A stretch of DNA of 64,000 bases from Burhinus oedicnemus (lineage: Eukaryota; Chordata; Aves; Charadriiformes; Burhinidae): assembly GCA_008921705.1 (NCBI GenBank), contig VFFE01009165.1, positions 1,245,183-1,309,182 of the forward strand. Direction: 5' to 3'. The translations under genes and the position numbers were made by a program. Shown here one piece after another: positions 1 to 14,000 of the stretch (within the stretch, counting starts at the first letter, position 1; each line of letters starts with the position of its first letter). The notes beneath the pieces were generated by a model. The model was not told the origin of the DNA. It saw nothing but the letters and a program-made list of their open reading frames with translations, and did no database searches.

Positions 1-1548
1 AAACTCTCATTAAAAAGGTTATTTCTACCTCAGATATTGCCTCCTTGAATTGTGGCAGCAAAAATTATTTTACCCACATTTAAAGTGATTTGGAAAAGTT
101 ATTTTTGATACAGAGGCCTCAAGAAAAGGTGCTGCTCATCTTGTTCAAATTTCCTCTAAAATTTTTCTAACCTGGTCTATCTCAATAGCAGCTTATCTTA
201 GTAACTGGAAATGAAGGTTATTTGAAAAATGTGTTGAGGTTTAGCACATAGGGCCATTCTTCAGAAGAAGGAAAGTTTGTGTGAGAAGTTATTTACTAGT
301 AAACCAGAAATGTCAGAATAAAGTATCAGACACCAAAATAGCATACCAGTATTTGAACTTCCACATTCAAAGCAAAAAGGCAATGTGTGCAGAGCAATGC
401 TTCAGCTCTCACTGTGAGCTATGTCTAATCCCTCTGGCATTTCAGAAAGCTGATTTATTTGATTACCTAGATTACATACATGTTTTGCACCAGGAGATGC
501 TGGTTCATTACGATCCAAATAAGAAAGGCACTCAGGCCCTGTAGCAAAGTATCCCTTAAAATGCCATTTATTGGAGCTAAAACTATAAAGAAAAAAAGGA
601 TAGTATATATAATCCTATGTCCCTTCAGATGCTGGAAACCCTGAGCTGGGCAGCACTGAACAGACCTCCAACCAGGGCACGGCATGCTGCACAGGTCCCA
701 TCTACAGAAAGGCGACCTCATTTTTGTCTTTTGAGATCTCATAGCATTTTCTTAAGAGAAAAATATTCTAGTTGTCATTTCTACTGTCAAATAAAAAGCA
801 TTTCACATGATAACTTGTTGCTGCACTTTTAGATAAAGGCAAAGACATGCAGGTGGCATAGTATTGGTCGCTAGTATTGGGTGGGAGCTGCCTGCAGACC
901 AAGTTTAGCCTGCAGCCAAGGGATACGCACCGCACAGCACAGGGCTGCCCCTACGCAGGCTCACTGTTATGGGGACCGCTAACTCCACAGTGCGCAACAG
1001 TCCTCCAGTCAGGATCACAGCAACATGAATTATTCATTTTGAGTGAAAAGAGAAAGGAGGAACAACCTTTTTGAACATGTGGTCTTCGCTGGCTTGACCA
1101 AAGTCAGAAAACTAGTCTTTGAAAAGCCCAAGTCTAGAAAACCAGTTCCTTGACTTCCACTTTAGAACACAGCAGAACTAACATTTTTTGCACTTATTTA
1201 AGCAACAGAGTTGTTTGACATTTAACTTGTGCAAAATGGTATGTTCACAGGTGTGTAATAAACTACAAAAACTTTTGTCCTAGAAAGCAAGCCCTGGAGT
1301 GCTTAGATTACCATTTTTTATCATGTTACCTTACTCGAGTTGATTCATGCTTAGTTAATTGGACTTAAATAGGAACACAGAGTATAGTGTGGGCAGGTAC
1401 CAACAGAATATTCCGCTTTCCGTTTATTTCACTACTATCTCATAATTTAAAAAAATACTCATAAAAGCAGTTTTACTACAGCTTTGTACTTAGTTCACAC
1501 AAAAATTAATTTTCAAGCTTGTTTTTTGTGATATGTTATCTACATATT
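1..1548. other. Unique AT-rich DNA, no gene seen
   Basis: I see no gene, RNA or recognisable transposon here. The short open frames on both strands have no known domain, no biased codon use and no convincing splice context. Composition is ordinary AT-rich, CpG-poor vertebrate background. Confidence 0.6.
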
Positions 1549-1606
1549 AGGGACATGGTTTAGTGATGTTATCTACATATTAGGCACCTGTTATCTATGT
1601 GTTAGG
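1533..1606 (+). repeat. Short imperfect tandem duplication at a CR1 junction
   Basis: A 19-base unit, ATGTTATCTACATATTAGG, occurs exactly at 1533-1551 and 1566-1584. A diverged third copy, CTGTTATCTATGTGTTAGG, lies at 1588-1606. The first and third copies are followed by GACATGGTTTAGTG or ATATGGTTTAGTG, which is the start of the CR1 3' untranslated segment. The duplications therefore include both flanking DNA and the first bases of the CR1 insertion, so they arose during or after insertion. Confidence 0.75.
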
Positions 1607-1711
1607 AATATGGTTTAGTGGTGGTTTTGGCAGTGTTAGGTTGATGGTTGGACTCAATGATCTTAAAGGTCCCTTCCAACCTAGACAATTCTATGATTCT
1701 ATGATTCTATA
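1549..1711 (+). mobile_element. CR1 LINE, 3' tail fragment
   Basis: This is the extreme 3' end of a CR1 retrotransposon. It runs from the GACATGGTTTAGTGGTGG segment that follows the ORF2 stop in this subgroup, through TTGGACTCAATGATCTTAAAGG and CCCTTCCAACCTAGA, to the CR1 tail of repeated ATTCTATG ending near 1710. The same segment follows the ORF2 stop in the copy at 56507-56918, which supports strand and subgroup. Nothing of ORF2 remains. The 5' boundary is blurred by the local tandem duplications. Confidence 0.93.
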
Positions 1712-4700
1712 CTTGGGAAGGTGGGGGTTTGATGTTCTCGTTTGGTTTCCTCAGTTTGTTAATTCACAAAATACTAAAAAATCCTCTACACTCTGGCATG
1801 GCTCAGATCATTGACTTAAGAGAGGCACTCTTTAGCCATGCAACATTGACATGAAAAGTGTCTTAATTTTCTTGCTGAAATATATTTGTGGTAGACAGAC
1901 TTTATACAGCTCTACAGTTTATGAATTACTGCACTGTTTCCATGGATACTTCTCTTCTCAATACAGGCACAAGTAGTATCATTAAAGTTAAAGTTGAAAT
2001 TCCCTAACAATATCACAACTAGACATTTTCATACTCTGACACCCCCATGATTAAATTTGAATAAGCTACTTGAAATAGAAAGGAAGTTTCCAGAATGTTA
2101 AATTAAAGCAGGTAAAAAAAGCTACCCTTCTCCCCACCTCCAAAAAAAAATTTGCTTTAGCTTATGGTCTGTAACAATCTTAAAACCATGGTTTTAACTA
2201 GGAAAGGTGATTCAATAAAGTAGCACTGTATTATTGTGCCTCTCTGATTTTTTTTTTCACTATCTACGTGCTAAATGTACTTTGTGTTATTTGGCATTAG
2301 CTATGTAATTGCACACACACTGAACAGTGGAGCTGAACATTTCCCTAGGTCAGAATAATTCTTTGCCGCTATAAAATTTTCTCCATTGCTTCTCTGTAAA
2401 GCAGTCAGTGCCAGGAAGGAACGCAGCCAGCGGACCTTTTAAGAACATGATGCAATCTGCTGATCTCCGACATGGCAGAGCAGCTCTGACTGGTGCCAAT
2501 CAGGGTGGCCCTTCAAAGCTGTTGAGGGTATAAATATCCGACTCACCTCTTTTCCTGCTTCCCAACAGAAGCTATTCACAAATAAGAAAGATGTCGTGTG
2601 TGTGTGTGTGTGTGGGAAGGAGGTTGGTTTTGTCTCCCAGCTGCCAGTCCTGCACACCCACCCCACCCTCTGAGAGTCAGCTAGTTTTTACCTCTTCCAG
2701 TGCCTACATTTTGCAGTTACATTTTGCAGCCAGGCACATGTACAGAAACCCTATATTGTCGTGATACCCAAATACTTTTGTTGTCAGCAGTGAGCTTTCA
2801 TTGAGGAAAGAGGCTGGAGCACAATAAAGAATTGTGACTACACATTAATGCAGCACTAAGCTGGCCTGAAAAATAGGAAGCATAACTGTTGCAACTGAAG
2901 TGATGGGTGCTTAAGAGGATGATTGATAAAACACTAGATAATAGACTAATGAGCAACATGTGTATTATCCGGCAGTGAATTAGCAAGGACCCTCATAAAG
3001 ACACCAGTCATATTGTACAATGAGGATGTGCATGATGGAAAACATTATTTATATAGCATTTGAAGATGTCTCACGTGAACTGAATGCCAAAGTGCTGCTA
3101 TAGCACTGAGAGCCTGAATATCTGTTTGACTTTTGGCTAAATCAATTAAGTCATCAATAAAAGCATAAAAGTTTCATAGCAGAAGACAGCCTTTAGGAAA
3201 TAAATGGTACAACACAGAAAGGCCTGTTAACTGATTAAAGATGCATAGGCATAAGGAGCCCATGGGCTCATTTCTTTGAGCTTGGTCTGCTGGAGAGCTG
3301 GATCTTATCAAATGTCCTTTTGCCACTGGTGTGTAGTGTTTTGCTTTTATTGCCTGAATAAAGATGCCTACATATAAAATTCAATCTTGAGTTGTAGTTC
3401 CTACTATACCCAGGTATAAATATGAATTCAGAGAGAGACAAGATCTGTTTAGAGTAATGCAACGCATTCCAGAGGAAATTATAGAATAATTTTCAAAGGA
3501 AAGCTGTACAGGAAAAAGTATTTTTATTTTTTAATTGGGATTTCATCTTTCTTTTTGTATCTTTTTCTTTTCTTCCTTATCAACCAACCTTCATAATGAC
3601 TCCAAAACTCTGACTGGGCTGACAACAATGAAAGTATTTTTCTTCACTGCTGACTTGGCACATCAGCCTTTCACTCTGTTTTTTCAAGTCTTTTTAAACT
3701 GAAAGCAGACTGGCTCCCTGTTCTCTGAGCATGAGATAATGTTTTAGGAGCAATCTTCAGTCACTTACGCCTGCATATGCTAGGTCAGACATTCATCAAA
3801 CTGCCTAGCTATATTAACTTCCATAGCACCATACTGACCTACCTTAACCACGTACATGGTCCCACTGCATCGCTGGAGATAAGTATATGAACTTCATTCT
3901 CCAAGGGGTCCGCTGAAGGTGTGATGCTAAAAAATGTGTTTGATTTGTGCTCTTCCAGCAAGCACGACTGATGTTCTGCCTGACACTGCTGTGACCACAA
4001 TCTTTAATTCCTAGTGGTACGTCACCTCCCTAAAACTAACAGAACTGGCTAACTGGACATGACAAGACACCATCAAAGACACAGCTCCAGCACCCTGGAA
4101 TAAATCAGATCTAGCTGACTCATACACAGCATTTGAGAGGCGAGTGTCTTTTCCTTGAGAAAGCTATCAGTTAGAAGAATTGAAGGGGAAAAAAAACCAC
4201 AAACAATATCATGCTGTCTAACAATATTCTTCCCCTTCTCAATAATAGATTAAAATCTTAATTATCTCTTTAAGAGTACTCCCTGTTCAACCTCCACAGT
4301 ATTTCCTGTAACCTCTAACACAATTTTAAATAGGTTTCTTTCTCATCTAGGCTTTCTTTTTTCCTGCACTGTTACTTTGTCACTTTTTGAGATTCTTTGT
4401 ATCCTGGGCAAAAGTCTGATCCGGCACTTGTTGAACTTCTCCTCCCTCCAACAAACCAGAGTTGCAGCAGTTCTGTTCTCAGGTGTTTTCAATACTCCCC
4501 AACTTATCAGTTATCATTTCAAAGAAAAGCTATTCTAAAATGAGTTAGTACAAAAAAAAGGACTCGATACACAGCCAGAAGCTCTGAGAACATGTCTTTC
4601 TCTCTCATTCAGACTTCTATCACTTTCTGAGAGAAAATCAAAGCTTTGAAAAATCAAATTATAAAAGAAATAGTACAAGAAGCAGTTATAGCTTAATTTC

Positions 4701-4728
4701 ATATAAAACACTATTGGCGTGTATTTAT
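1712..4728. other. Unique DNA, no gene seen
   Basis: No gene or clear transposon is visible. The one distinctive item is the GT dinucleotide run near 2600, listed separately. The 75-codon minus-strand frame at 2439-2666 runs through that microsatellite and has no protein-like character. Confidence 0.55.
2596..2614 (+). repeat. (GT)n microsatellite
   Basis: About nine and a half uninterrupted GT units, a simple dinucleotide repeat that is likely length-polymorphic. Alternating purine-pyrimidine DNA of this kind can adopt Z-form, but nothing here shows function. Confidence 0.9.
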
Positions 4729-5060
4729 GGAATCACGGAATTTTCAGAGTTGGAAGGGACCTCTAGAGATCATCTAGTCCAACTCCCCTGCTGACACAGG
4801 AATGCCTAGAGCACATTACTCAGGACTGCATCCAGGCGGGTCTTGAAAATCTCCAGAGAAGGGGACTCCACAACCTCCCTGGGCAGCCTGTGCCAGTGCT
4901 CTGTCACCCTCACCATAAAGAAGTTTTTTCTTGTGTTTGAATGGAACTTCCTATGTTCCAACTTGTGCCCGTTGCCCCTCGTCTGGGGCCACTGGGAACC
5001 ACTGAAAAGAGTCTGCCTCCATCCTCCTTCAACCCACCTTTTAGGTACTTATAAGCAAGA
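4729..5060 (-). mobile_element. CR1 LINE, 5'-truncated, 3' ORF2 and tail
   Basis: On the plus strand the copy opens with the reverse complement of a CR1 tail (GGAATCACGGAATTTTCAGA). The conserved 3' block with GTTGGAAGGGACCTCTAGAG and ATCATCTAGTCCAACTCCCC follows. Next comes the antisense of the ORF2 C-terminus, including CTCCACAACCTCCCTGGGCA and GCCTGTGCCAGTGCTCTGTC, which code on the minus strand for the conserved HW(N/H)[13 protein letters not shown] segment. The reading frame is broken by several stops. The copy stops near the conserved KYLKGG region, so it is heavily 5'-truncated. It groups with the copies at 51259 and 60824. Confidence 0.95.
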
Positions 5061-8000
5061 ATAAGTTACTTTGTTAATTTGTTATATAATACTTATGTTA
5101 CCAGTATCATGACTTAGTATCATGAGTTGAAGATGATTTCACCTGAGGATTCACATCGATCCATTGATTTTTACCCAAAGATATTACATTTCTAGATAGG
5201 CCATCTTTTTGTGTGCATCTGTACGTGAGAGCTGTTGAAGGTTTCGTTTGGTGAGATTTACAAATATAGAAAACTAGATCTCCTCCTGCACCACTGGTTG
5301 TTTTGCTACTGGTTTTAACAGACCGTCAGTCACGAGGAATAAGCCTTACAGTCACATGGCAGTAAAAAGCTAAGTTTACCTGTTCCTCCTTTTAGCACAG
5401 TGCAAACAGTATGTGATGTAACATAAAATCTCTCAGTGAGTGAAACTGCAAAATAGATACTGTATTACCTCCTGAAATGGAGGTAAATGAATAAACAACA
5501 CTCAACAGCCTCACAGGTGGTAGGATTATTCTGCTTCTTACCAAGTACCTTCCAGACACTGCTAGGATCACAGTGGATCATACAATCTTGCCTTCAGGTC
5601 AGTCCCATCTGGAAAATCCCATTTCAACAGAAACAACCCATATGTAGCTCGCATAAACATACAGACAGATTTCAAAGTGCCAAAACATTGAATGAGGACT
5701 AGGATTTTCATGTAGATTTGGATTCTGTGTAGACCGAAAGTACAATGTAGATCCAAGTGCCTTTTTGGATTTCAAGAAAATCCCATTTTACATACTCAGG
5801 AAGACTTCTAGGAAGCCTTTCAAGAGCTTCACTTGACCATGATACCACTCTTCCCATCGGGGTTCATGAAAAACAAAGCAAGTGCCACTGTCACCTCTCA
5901 GAAATTTAAAGGGACCATAATTAATAGCAATAATGTTTCCATGATTTTAATAATTCAGAAAGGCTGAATTTCCAGTGTTTATTCCAGCTTTGTTATAATC
6001 ATAACATCTGTAAATAATAATTAGACACTGAGTTTAGATCTGAATATTGCATCATATTTCTGTGCAACTTAACTATGTAATTATATTCTAATATATGTAT
6101 TATATTCAAATTGTGCTCTAATTTAGATGATCTTTATACCCTTGATAAAGTGATGACACATGAATACAATCCTCTCCACTAAGCCACCAGTTGGTCTTAT
6201 AAAGGAGAGGTCTGAAAGCATCCAGCCTTCTCAACTACAGACATTCCAAACCCAGATTTCTCTCCTTTTTCCAAACTTCATCTTAGAGGTCAGGCTTCTG
6301 CTTCAGCTAAATTGAATGTTTTTCCGCTGCTATCAGCAGCATCATTTTTCCATGGGTGCAAGAAAATGTTCCATATATTCTGATTCCTTTAGAATATGAT
6401 GTTTCCAAGGTAACTGTACCCAAGAGATCTACTAATAGCAAAAAGTGGAAAATAATGTAACTTCTATTTTAAAATTACTTTTCTAAAGGGAAGAGGAATT
6501 GCATTCCCACAAACTTTTTCCGTTGTAACTCTGTCAGTCTCTTTAACAAAATCAAAGAATTCAAAATTTAATGCTGAGGCTTTATATATAATCATGTTGG
6601 CAACAGATAGAGAGGATGTATTGGGATGTATTGTATTATAGTGTTAAGCGTTAGCTCAAAAGAAAGAAATTGGGTAAAACTTAGTTATGTTTTATGGATG
6701 GTCAAAATGTTTCAGATAAAATAAGATCCAGCACAAAATTCTGTCCAACTGCCAAACCAAACCTGCACACATATTTTTTTATGAAGTTTAGGTTTTAATT
6801 GCTGTTAGAAATTATTTTAAAAGTCCTAGAGAACATTTCAGTAAAAAATCTAAAACCAAGCTGGAAAATATAACATGATTTAGAACTCTATCACTCAACT
6901 TTATGAAAGTTTGTGTTAGACTACCTCAATGAGAGCTTAAGACGATCACGTCGGCCAAGATTTCCAGCAGGGTTAACCCTCCTATGATACCTAAAGGCAC
7001 ATACAAACTAAACAACTGCAAATGCAATTACTTATGCAAACATTTACTCAATTGCTTTGGGGAAACATGACTTTTTATGCATACAATCACAGTGCTCATC
7101 TTATACTACAAGTCTTTAAATACAGCCTACTGCAAATTCTTACATTTCAGTAAAATGACAAAAGTCCTCAGATTAGAGAGGTTTGGGGGATCCATGCTAG
7201 TAAGCAGTTTAAATTAACGGTATATAAAATTATCACATTTTCAAGTGAAATACTGACAGAGAATTAAAATAGGCAAAGCACGCACTGCAAAATAAATGGT
7301 TTTTTAATAGCTTCTCTGACAATGATTGACCACTTTAAAAAAAAGATAAGAAAAAAATTACTACCATCTGCAAAACGAAGGCAGTAGAAATCCAACAGCT
7401 GAATTATTAAAAGTGCATTAGACTAAAATTTTTGCACATATTATAATAAGGACTATGGGAACTAAACGGACTTTGCCAGACGGAAGAAAATGATCTACTG
7501 GTCATTTATTTACTGGATTTGTCTGATTCTCTGATACACAATATTTAGGTATATTAAAACCATGATATTTTAGTCGATATATATTCATGTATTTGCTGTT
7601 TGAAATATCCATCTGAAGCTGGTAACAGAATAAATTGGATTCAGCTTTCAATTTCAGCCAGAAACATGAAAACATAGCCTTAGATCTAGTGGAGCTCTAC
7701 ATACCTATGACATAATAAGAAGACACATTAGGTTGTTAAAGGAAATATTTAACAGCTAAGAAGATACGATGTTTTACTTCTACTCATTCCCTTTTCAGTC
7801 TGATCCAGTGCTATTTACTATGTTTACCTAAAATACAACTTTCCAACAGAGGTCTTTACGGCAGGTGAACACGAGCTAAGAACCAGTGTCAGGCAGTCTG
7901 ACGGTAAGCTGCAGCTCACGTTTCTTTGTAACAGAGGAGGAAAACAAGGCACATTTTGGTGTCAGCCCTTGTCATATATCTCCACTGTGACATGACACTA

Positions 8001-11000
8001 TGCTGACTCACTCGGCACTGTTGAATTAAGTGCAGTGCCGTAGGTCTGTCATTTAAATACAGGAACAAACTGCTAAGTCTAAGTCACTGTGCAAGCAGAA
8101 ATAATTTTTTTCAACAGAGATATTACAGTTAACAGCCTAAACAGAACTCATAGTCAAGCTAGACAGAAAATGATGCATTATAAAGCATTTCCTACAAAGG
8201 AATTGAAACACACATTGGATTTGGCTCATAAAGATCCTTCTTGGTAGACTAGATTTTACTGCTTTTGCCCTGATTTTCTGGAGTCTGACAAATATTTATG
8301 ATCCAGGCCTTCCCAAGAACATGTGATAAAAGTAGTGCAACAAATGTTCGGGAAAATGATTCAGTATTACATTTTTAAACCATGGAGACTTTCAGTGTAA
8401 AAATCTTAAGAAAACAATATATCCAGTCAGACGTGATACAGAGAGGAGGAAACTAATTGTACATAAGCTAGGGGCTAAATGTTTGCATCCCAGATTCTTA
8501 CAAAAACACAGGTATTGCAAAAGCAATGTACAAGGGCACTCCAAGGCAATCAGAGCAGCAGTGAGTAGGAGGGTTGCAGTGTTAGCTGTTCTTTGTTGTG
8601 GTCTACAGAGACAATCATACAATTCACATTAACATCACAGGCTAGCAGGAGAATGAAACTCTTTTTTAAATAACAAAAAGGCATAAATAACAAAAAGCAG
8701 GAAAAAAGCCAACATGAATTAATTGTAACCTGAGGTTTTAGGCATAAGGCAAAAATAAATTTAAAGACAGGCGGCAGAAGGGAAAAAGGAAGCAGGATAG
8801 ACATCCAACAAACTGAGACGTTCATGCATAGGCAGTGAAGTGATGTTTGCCAAATAAAGACTATGGATTAGTGTATAGAAGATCCTTAGGGCATGTCTCA
8901 TCAAGGATGCCAAGTCTCCATGATCAGGATGCTCCACGATCAGTCTGTCCCCACTGCAGCTGGCAATCAGCTCCCCAGGAAACTAATGCATCGTGAAAGC
9001 TCCTTTGCCACTTTCAAGTGTGCAGCCATTCTCCTTGTTCTCAGATTAGGGAAAATTAGAGCTCTTGCTCTACATCTGTAAACCATACATTGTTTTACTC
9101 ACTCTGTCATGTTCCCTGCTTTCTCTGTCCTTCCTTCAAAGCCTGACTCCAAAACAGAACACTGTCTCAACAAGTTCCATCAGGATTTCATTGCCAAACC
9201 ATCATGCCCTTGTGCACATACCTAATTTCACTGGAAGGGTAAGAACGTACCAACAATTCACATGAGAGTCTAATATCATATTATTGTATTACTTAAACAT
9301 CATGATATCTAGCTTCCCTTCTCAAAGGAATAAAAGTTTACAATCCTTTATCCATACTGACACTTACCATTTTTTTCCTGAGTTGTTACATTTAATCTTG
9401 AGCCCAGCAGAGTTTTTAAGTAATTCCTACCACTTTTTACAATGCACTTCACCACAAAGATCAATCTACCACTTTTCTAACTCTGTCTCCCTTGAAATCC
9501 TTCATGGTCTTCCCTAATCCTAACAATTAGCAGCTATGCATCACCAACTCTGTCATCACTGCAGTTAATGTAGTTTCCAGATAATTAACCCCTTAAGCAC
9601 TATCAATCTCTAACAACAGGGTTGTATGCAAATAGCTTAACTTACTGCAGCCATCAGACTGCTTTAACACAGAAATGGGATAAGCAGCAAAATAATAATT
9701 GTTTGAAGATATAACTGTATTTTATATCACCTTTTGTGACCAAAATCCAAGCAAAATAATGCCATGTTATAGATAATCACTGAAACATAATGATCTACTT
9801 AGAACTTTGTACCAAGTTTCCACACCTTTTTCAGCTCTTTCACCTAGCACTTTACTTGAACTCACCCTACTGCCACTAGTACTCAGACCCTCCACCAAAT
9901 CGGCAATGGTGGCAGCAGCTGCAGTGACATGGAGTAAGGTACGGCCAAGAGTCTCCTTCCTCAGAGAACCACTCAGAAAAAAGTCCTTTCTACAAGTCCT
10001 GTGGACACTGTAGGTGATGGAAGAAAAACTGTCCATTACTGAAATCCAGAGTGGTATAATTCTATATGCAGGGGATCCTTTTATACTACTTAAAGTCTGT
10101 TTTCACCACTTGTTACCAGTCTTTATCAGAGACTTGACATAAAGTCTTTCCAAATGTCTGTAAAAGATGGGGTTGCAGTAAGATTATATTAGAAAGTAGA
10201 TACAAATTGATTAGTTTCCCTGTTGTAACGGAATTGTCAAGTAACTGGAGCATCTATATTGGTATCAGAGCTGACATTGAGCTTGTTATTGCTCATAAGA
10301 GTATGTATAAAAGTTTGGCTTTAATCAGACATGGAATTTTTTTTAAATACTTGATATCAACTGTCAGTGAAATCACTAACATAGATCCTCAGCTTCTAGC
10401 TGAAAGGTTGGGCAAGTCTCCAGAGACACATTATTCTCAGGCCAAAAAAGAAATTCGGTTGATCTAGCACAAGAGGTAACATTTATTTATTTATTTGAAT
10501 TACAGATTCTTGGAGGTGTTTCCCCTGCAACATATCATCAGCAACCTGTCAGCTAGCCTGTCTATGCTTCACCAACCAAATGAACAGTGAAAGAAAAAAA
10601 AAATATGAAAAGCTTTCACATTGAGAACATTAAGCATCCTCTGAAACCAGCTATTTCGTAAAACAGAAGCACTATAAGTACAAATAATATTAATGCATAA
10701 AATACACTATTCACTTTGTAACTGAGCATGATTCAATAGTTCTGCAATAGGTCTTCATTAAGAACAGAAAATAAATAGTAATATATTTCACTTTTCTTCA
10801 AGCACTTTAAAATGAACCTTTTCCACACTATCAGATTAATGAGAGATCAGTTGGAAATATCACTTACCCTTAGATGAAACTAACAGCATTTTGAAAACTG
10901 GTCCTTAGTCCAAAAATTAAACTCTGAAAACTTTAAGAGTAACCCAGAAAGCATACAGACAAGCATATGCACATAGTACTAAAAACAAAAACATGTAATT

Positions 11001-14000
11001 CTACTTATACTCAAAACTGCAAAAAGCAAAGGTCCCCTGCAGAGGTGCTTGCCCAGAATCAAGACACACAGAGTTAACGGGGCCCTCAAAAGGCCATCCG
11101 GTTCATTCTGTTGCTCCTTGTGTTTTGCAACTGTCTGCATGCTCAAAACTCTCCCCTTGTGTTTCCTCATTCTCTTTTTTTTTCTGTGTTAAATTACCCC
11201 AGCTCTTTCACTCTCTGCACACAGTTTGCCTACTGTTTATTCTCTCTGCTCTCCCACACACACTTTGTGGTGTGCTGCCTCAAACTGGATGCTCCACTCT
11301 TACTGATATCTCACCAAACTGGGCAGAGAAGGAAACAACTTTTTTGTGTCACAGATATCCCTTTGGTGTGCCTGTTGCTTATTGCAAAGGCATGATGCTG
11401 TTGACTTACACTCAGACTAGCTAGAAACTCCATGTCCTTTCCCACAAAACTTACCACTTGTTCTCCAAAAAAAACTTGTGCAGTTGATTACCATTGTCTA
11501 AAACTAAGATTGCCCTTATCCGTATTACATTAATCCAGTATCACAGATTTTTTTCTTACAATTTTCCAATAATATTTCAAATTCAAGTCCTGTCCTCTAA
11601 TGTATTTATACCCTTAACAAGCATCTTCTTTATTTCATTATTTATGTCTTTCTTATGGTCCTAAAAATGACCCTCCTAGAATGCACTGGATATTTTTTTT
11701 TTAACAGTAAATCACTGATAAGATCCGTTTGAGTACAGTTAATCAATGAGTTTTACTTTCACCTTCAAACAGTTTCATCTAGACTATGTTTCCCTAGTTT
11801 ATTTATGAAGATGTCAAAGGAGACAGATATCTCTTACTACATTCAAGATGAATGACTTCTATGGCTTTGTAACCCACAACAAGGCCTGTTAATCTGTCAA
11901 AAGGAAATTAGCTGGTTTTTAGCAAATTCATGTTTCTTTGCAACCCTCCGGGTGCTTGCAAATAGTCTGATTATTTTTAGAGATTAAAGTTGAGTGGTTT
12001 GATCTAAAATTTCTTACCTTGGCTCTCCCTTCCGCCATTATATTTCCCTCCTCACGGTATTCCAGTACATCCACTTTATTTTGGAAGATAAAAATCCTCA
12101 AAGATAACAGCTGACAGTTCTGAGATGACCTTGGTCATTTCTTTCAGTTGATCATGCCCAATGTATAACATGTCATCAGCCTCTCTATTGTGTGGGATTT
12201 GTCATGCCTCATACTTTGATAACATCCACTGCCATAAAAATTAAAGATATTTTTGAAGTCATGCACATTTTTGAACTCTGAATCCACCCATATTAGGTCA
12301 TAATTAATTCTTCATTTTCCAAAATAAAACAAAGTAATGACACACTTTGAAACAAATCCTTCTCCTTCTACTTTAATTAATCTCCATACTGTCTTCATGT
12401 GAATGTAATAAAACAGGTACTCAGAGACACTAAGAATAAGATACAGGAGGCTGAATTTTCTAATCTTTGGCTCAATTTAGGGTCACAAAAGATATCTGAG
12501 ATTTTTCTTCTGTACAATGAAAAAAAACTTACTGCAGTAGTTTCTTCCTTTGCTAGGGTAAAAGGCTGGAGTGAAAAGGAAGTCAGTAGCCCCTGGGGCA
12601 GAGCACAGACAGAAAAGCAGAAGAACTATCCAAACTGAGTTGTTACACCTGATATGCTGAGACATATTGGAGTTGACAGGGACCTTATAGTTCTTCCCAA
12701 CTTCCTGATTCCCCAAGTAGACCAGCCCATGCACCTCCACCATCACCACCACAACCTCCTGTTCTTTGTTTTCCACAGTAATAAGTCCTATGTACATGGA
12801 AAGGAAGCAACAGCTGGAACGACTGGACGCTTGGTAAAGCAGAACCGTGGGAGGATGTACCATGGAGACTCCTGCACCAGAGCCTAAAGCTAGACTCTTG
12901 GCCTTTGGAGTTAAGGTTAGGTGACCTATGATACATCAGTGACATTTAGACAGATTTACTTAAAGAGCAAGATATCTATGTCTAGAAAATTCATGAACAG
13001 GGACAAAGCTGTTACTGCACTGTAGTATCAGTGCAGTATCATTTTAAAGCATTTGGTATACAAGGAAAATTCAAAGGGCAAGTTTATAATTTAGATTTCA
13101 TTTTCCTTGAATACAGAATTTGAGGTGGTGTGCAAAGTAATCACTGAAACTATGGAAACAATTATGCAAAAAACTATGACACCCTTTTTTTTTCCTTTGA
13201 TATTTATGATATCTCTGAATGCATTTATTATATGCAAACATTCACTTTCTAGTTTACTCAAAGAGTTAGTTATGCTCTCAGTGTTTACAGTTCATTCTTG
13301 ATATTTGATGCTTGTTGATTATGGTGTGCAAGCAGCCCTTTAAGCTACATGGATTTTCATCCGTGACTGGATGACTGAAAATTGTCAACAGAATCTTCTG
13401 ACATTTAGACAAAACAGAATCTTGTACATTTTAAAAAAAATGACAAAAAATCACTAGACAGGTCACACAAATTCCGATTGTTCTTGGATTTTTTGCTGTT
13501 GCTGTGTTTCAAAAACAAAACATAGCTCATCTGCATTAACATGAATAAGTTGAAACCACAGAAAACCCTGTTTTCTGGAATGTTTATTAGTTTTAAAAGA
13601 AACCACCCTATGTCATTTAAAGAGTTACTGGTCTGGCTATAGTAGCACTCTCAGATTCCAGAGACACATAAGAGATGAAGGAATATACATTTTGGCATTA
13701 CATTTATGCAGAATTTATGAATGTAATTTGGAATTTCAGAGAGCTAATTTCAAAAGCAGAAGGATAAATAATCAGATAAAAAAGTAAAGTCTGTGCTTCT
13801 TGTACATTAGATTTTATCTTGATTTCTATTAAGACTGAGTATCTCATCAACAGGATGATTTAACCTCACCAGAAGACCTCATGTATTTCATTATTCTTCA
13901 GAACTTTACAGAAGTATGGATGATACCTTCTAACTTTCTCATGTTTAAAATGGTATATAAAACATATTTTCAAAAGAGTATTTTTAATAAAACCAGAGGT

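Noticed and set aside
9807..10013. Possible exon with AAG|GTACGG donor-like site at about 9938
   Set aside because: The encoded alanine-rich peptide matches nothing known, and one donor-like site alone is expected by chance.
12483..12863. 126-codon open frame on the minus strand
   Set aside because: No domain. It overlaps other open frames in the same stretch, and the CACCACCATC-type repeats give the valine-rich run.
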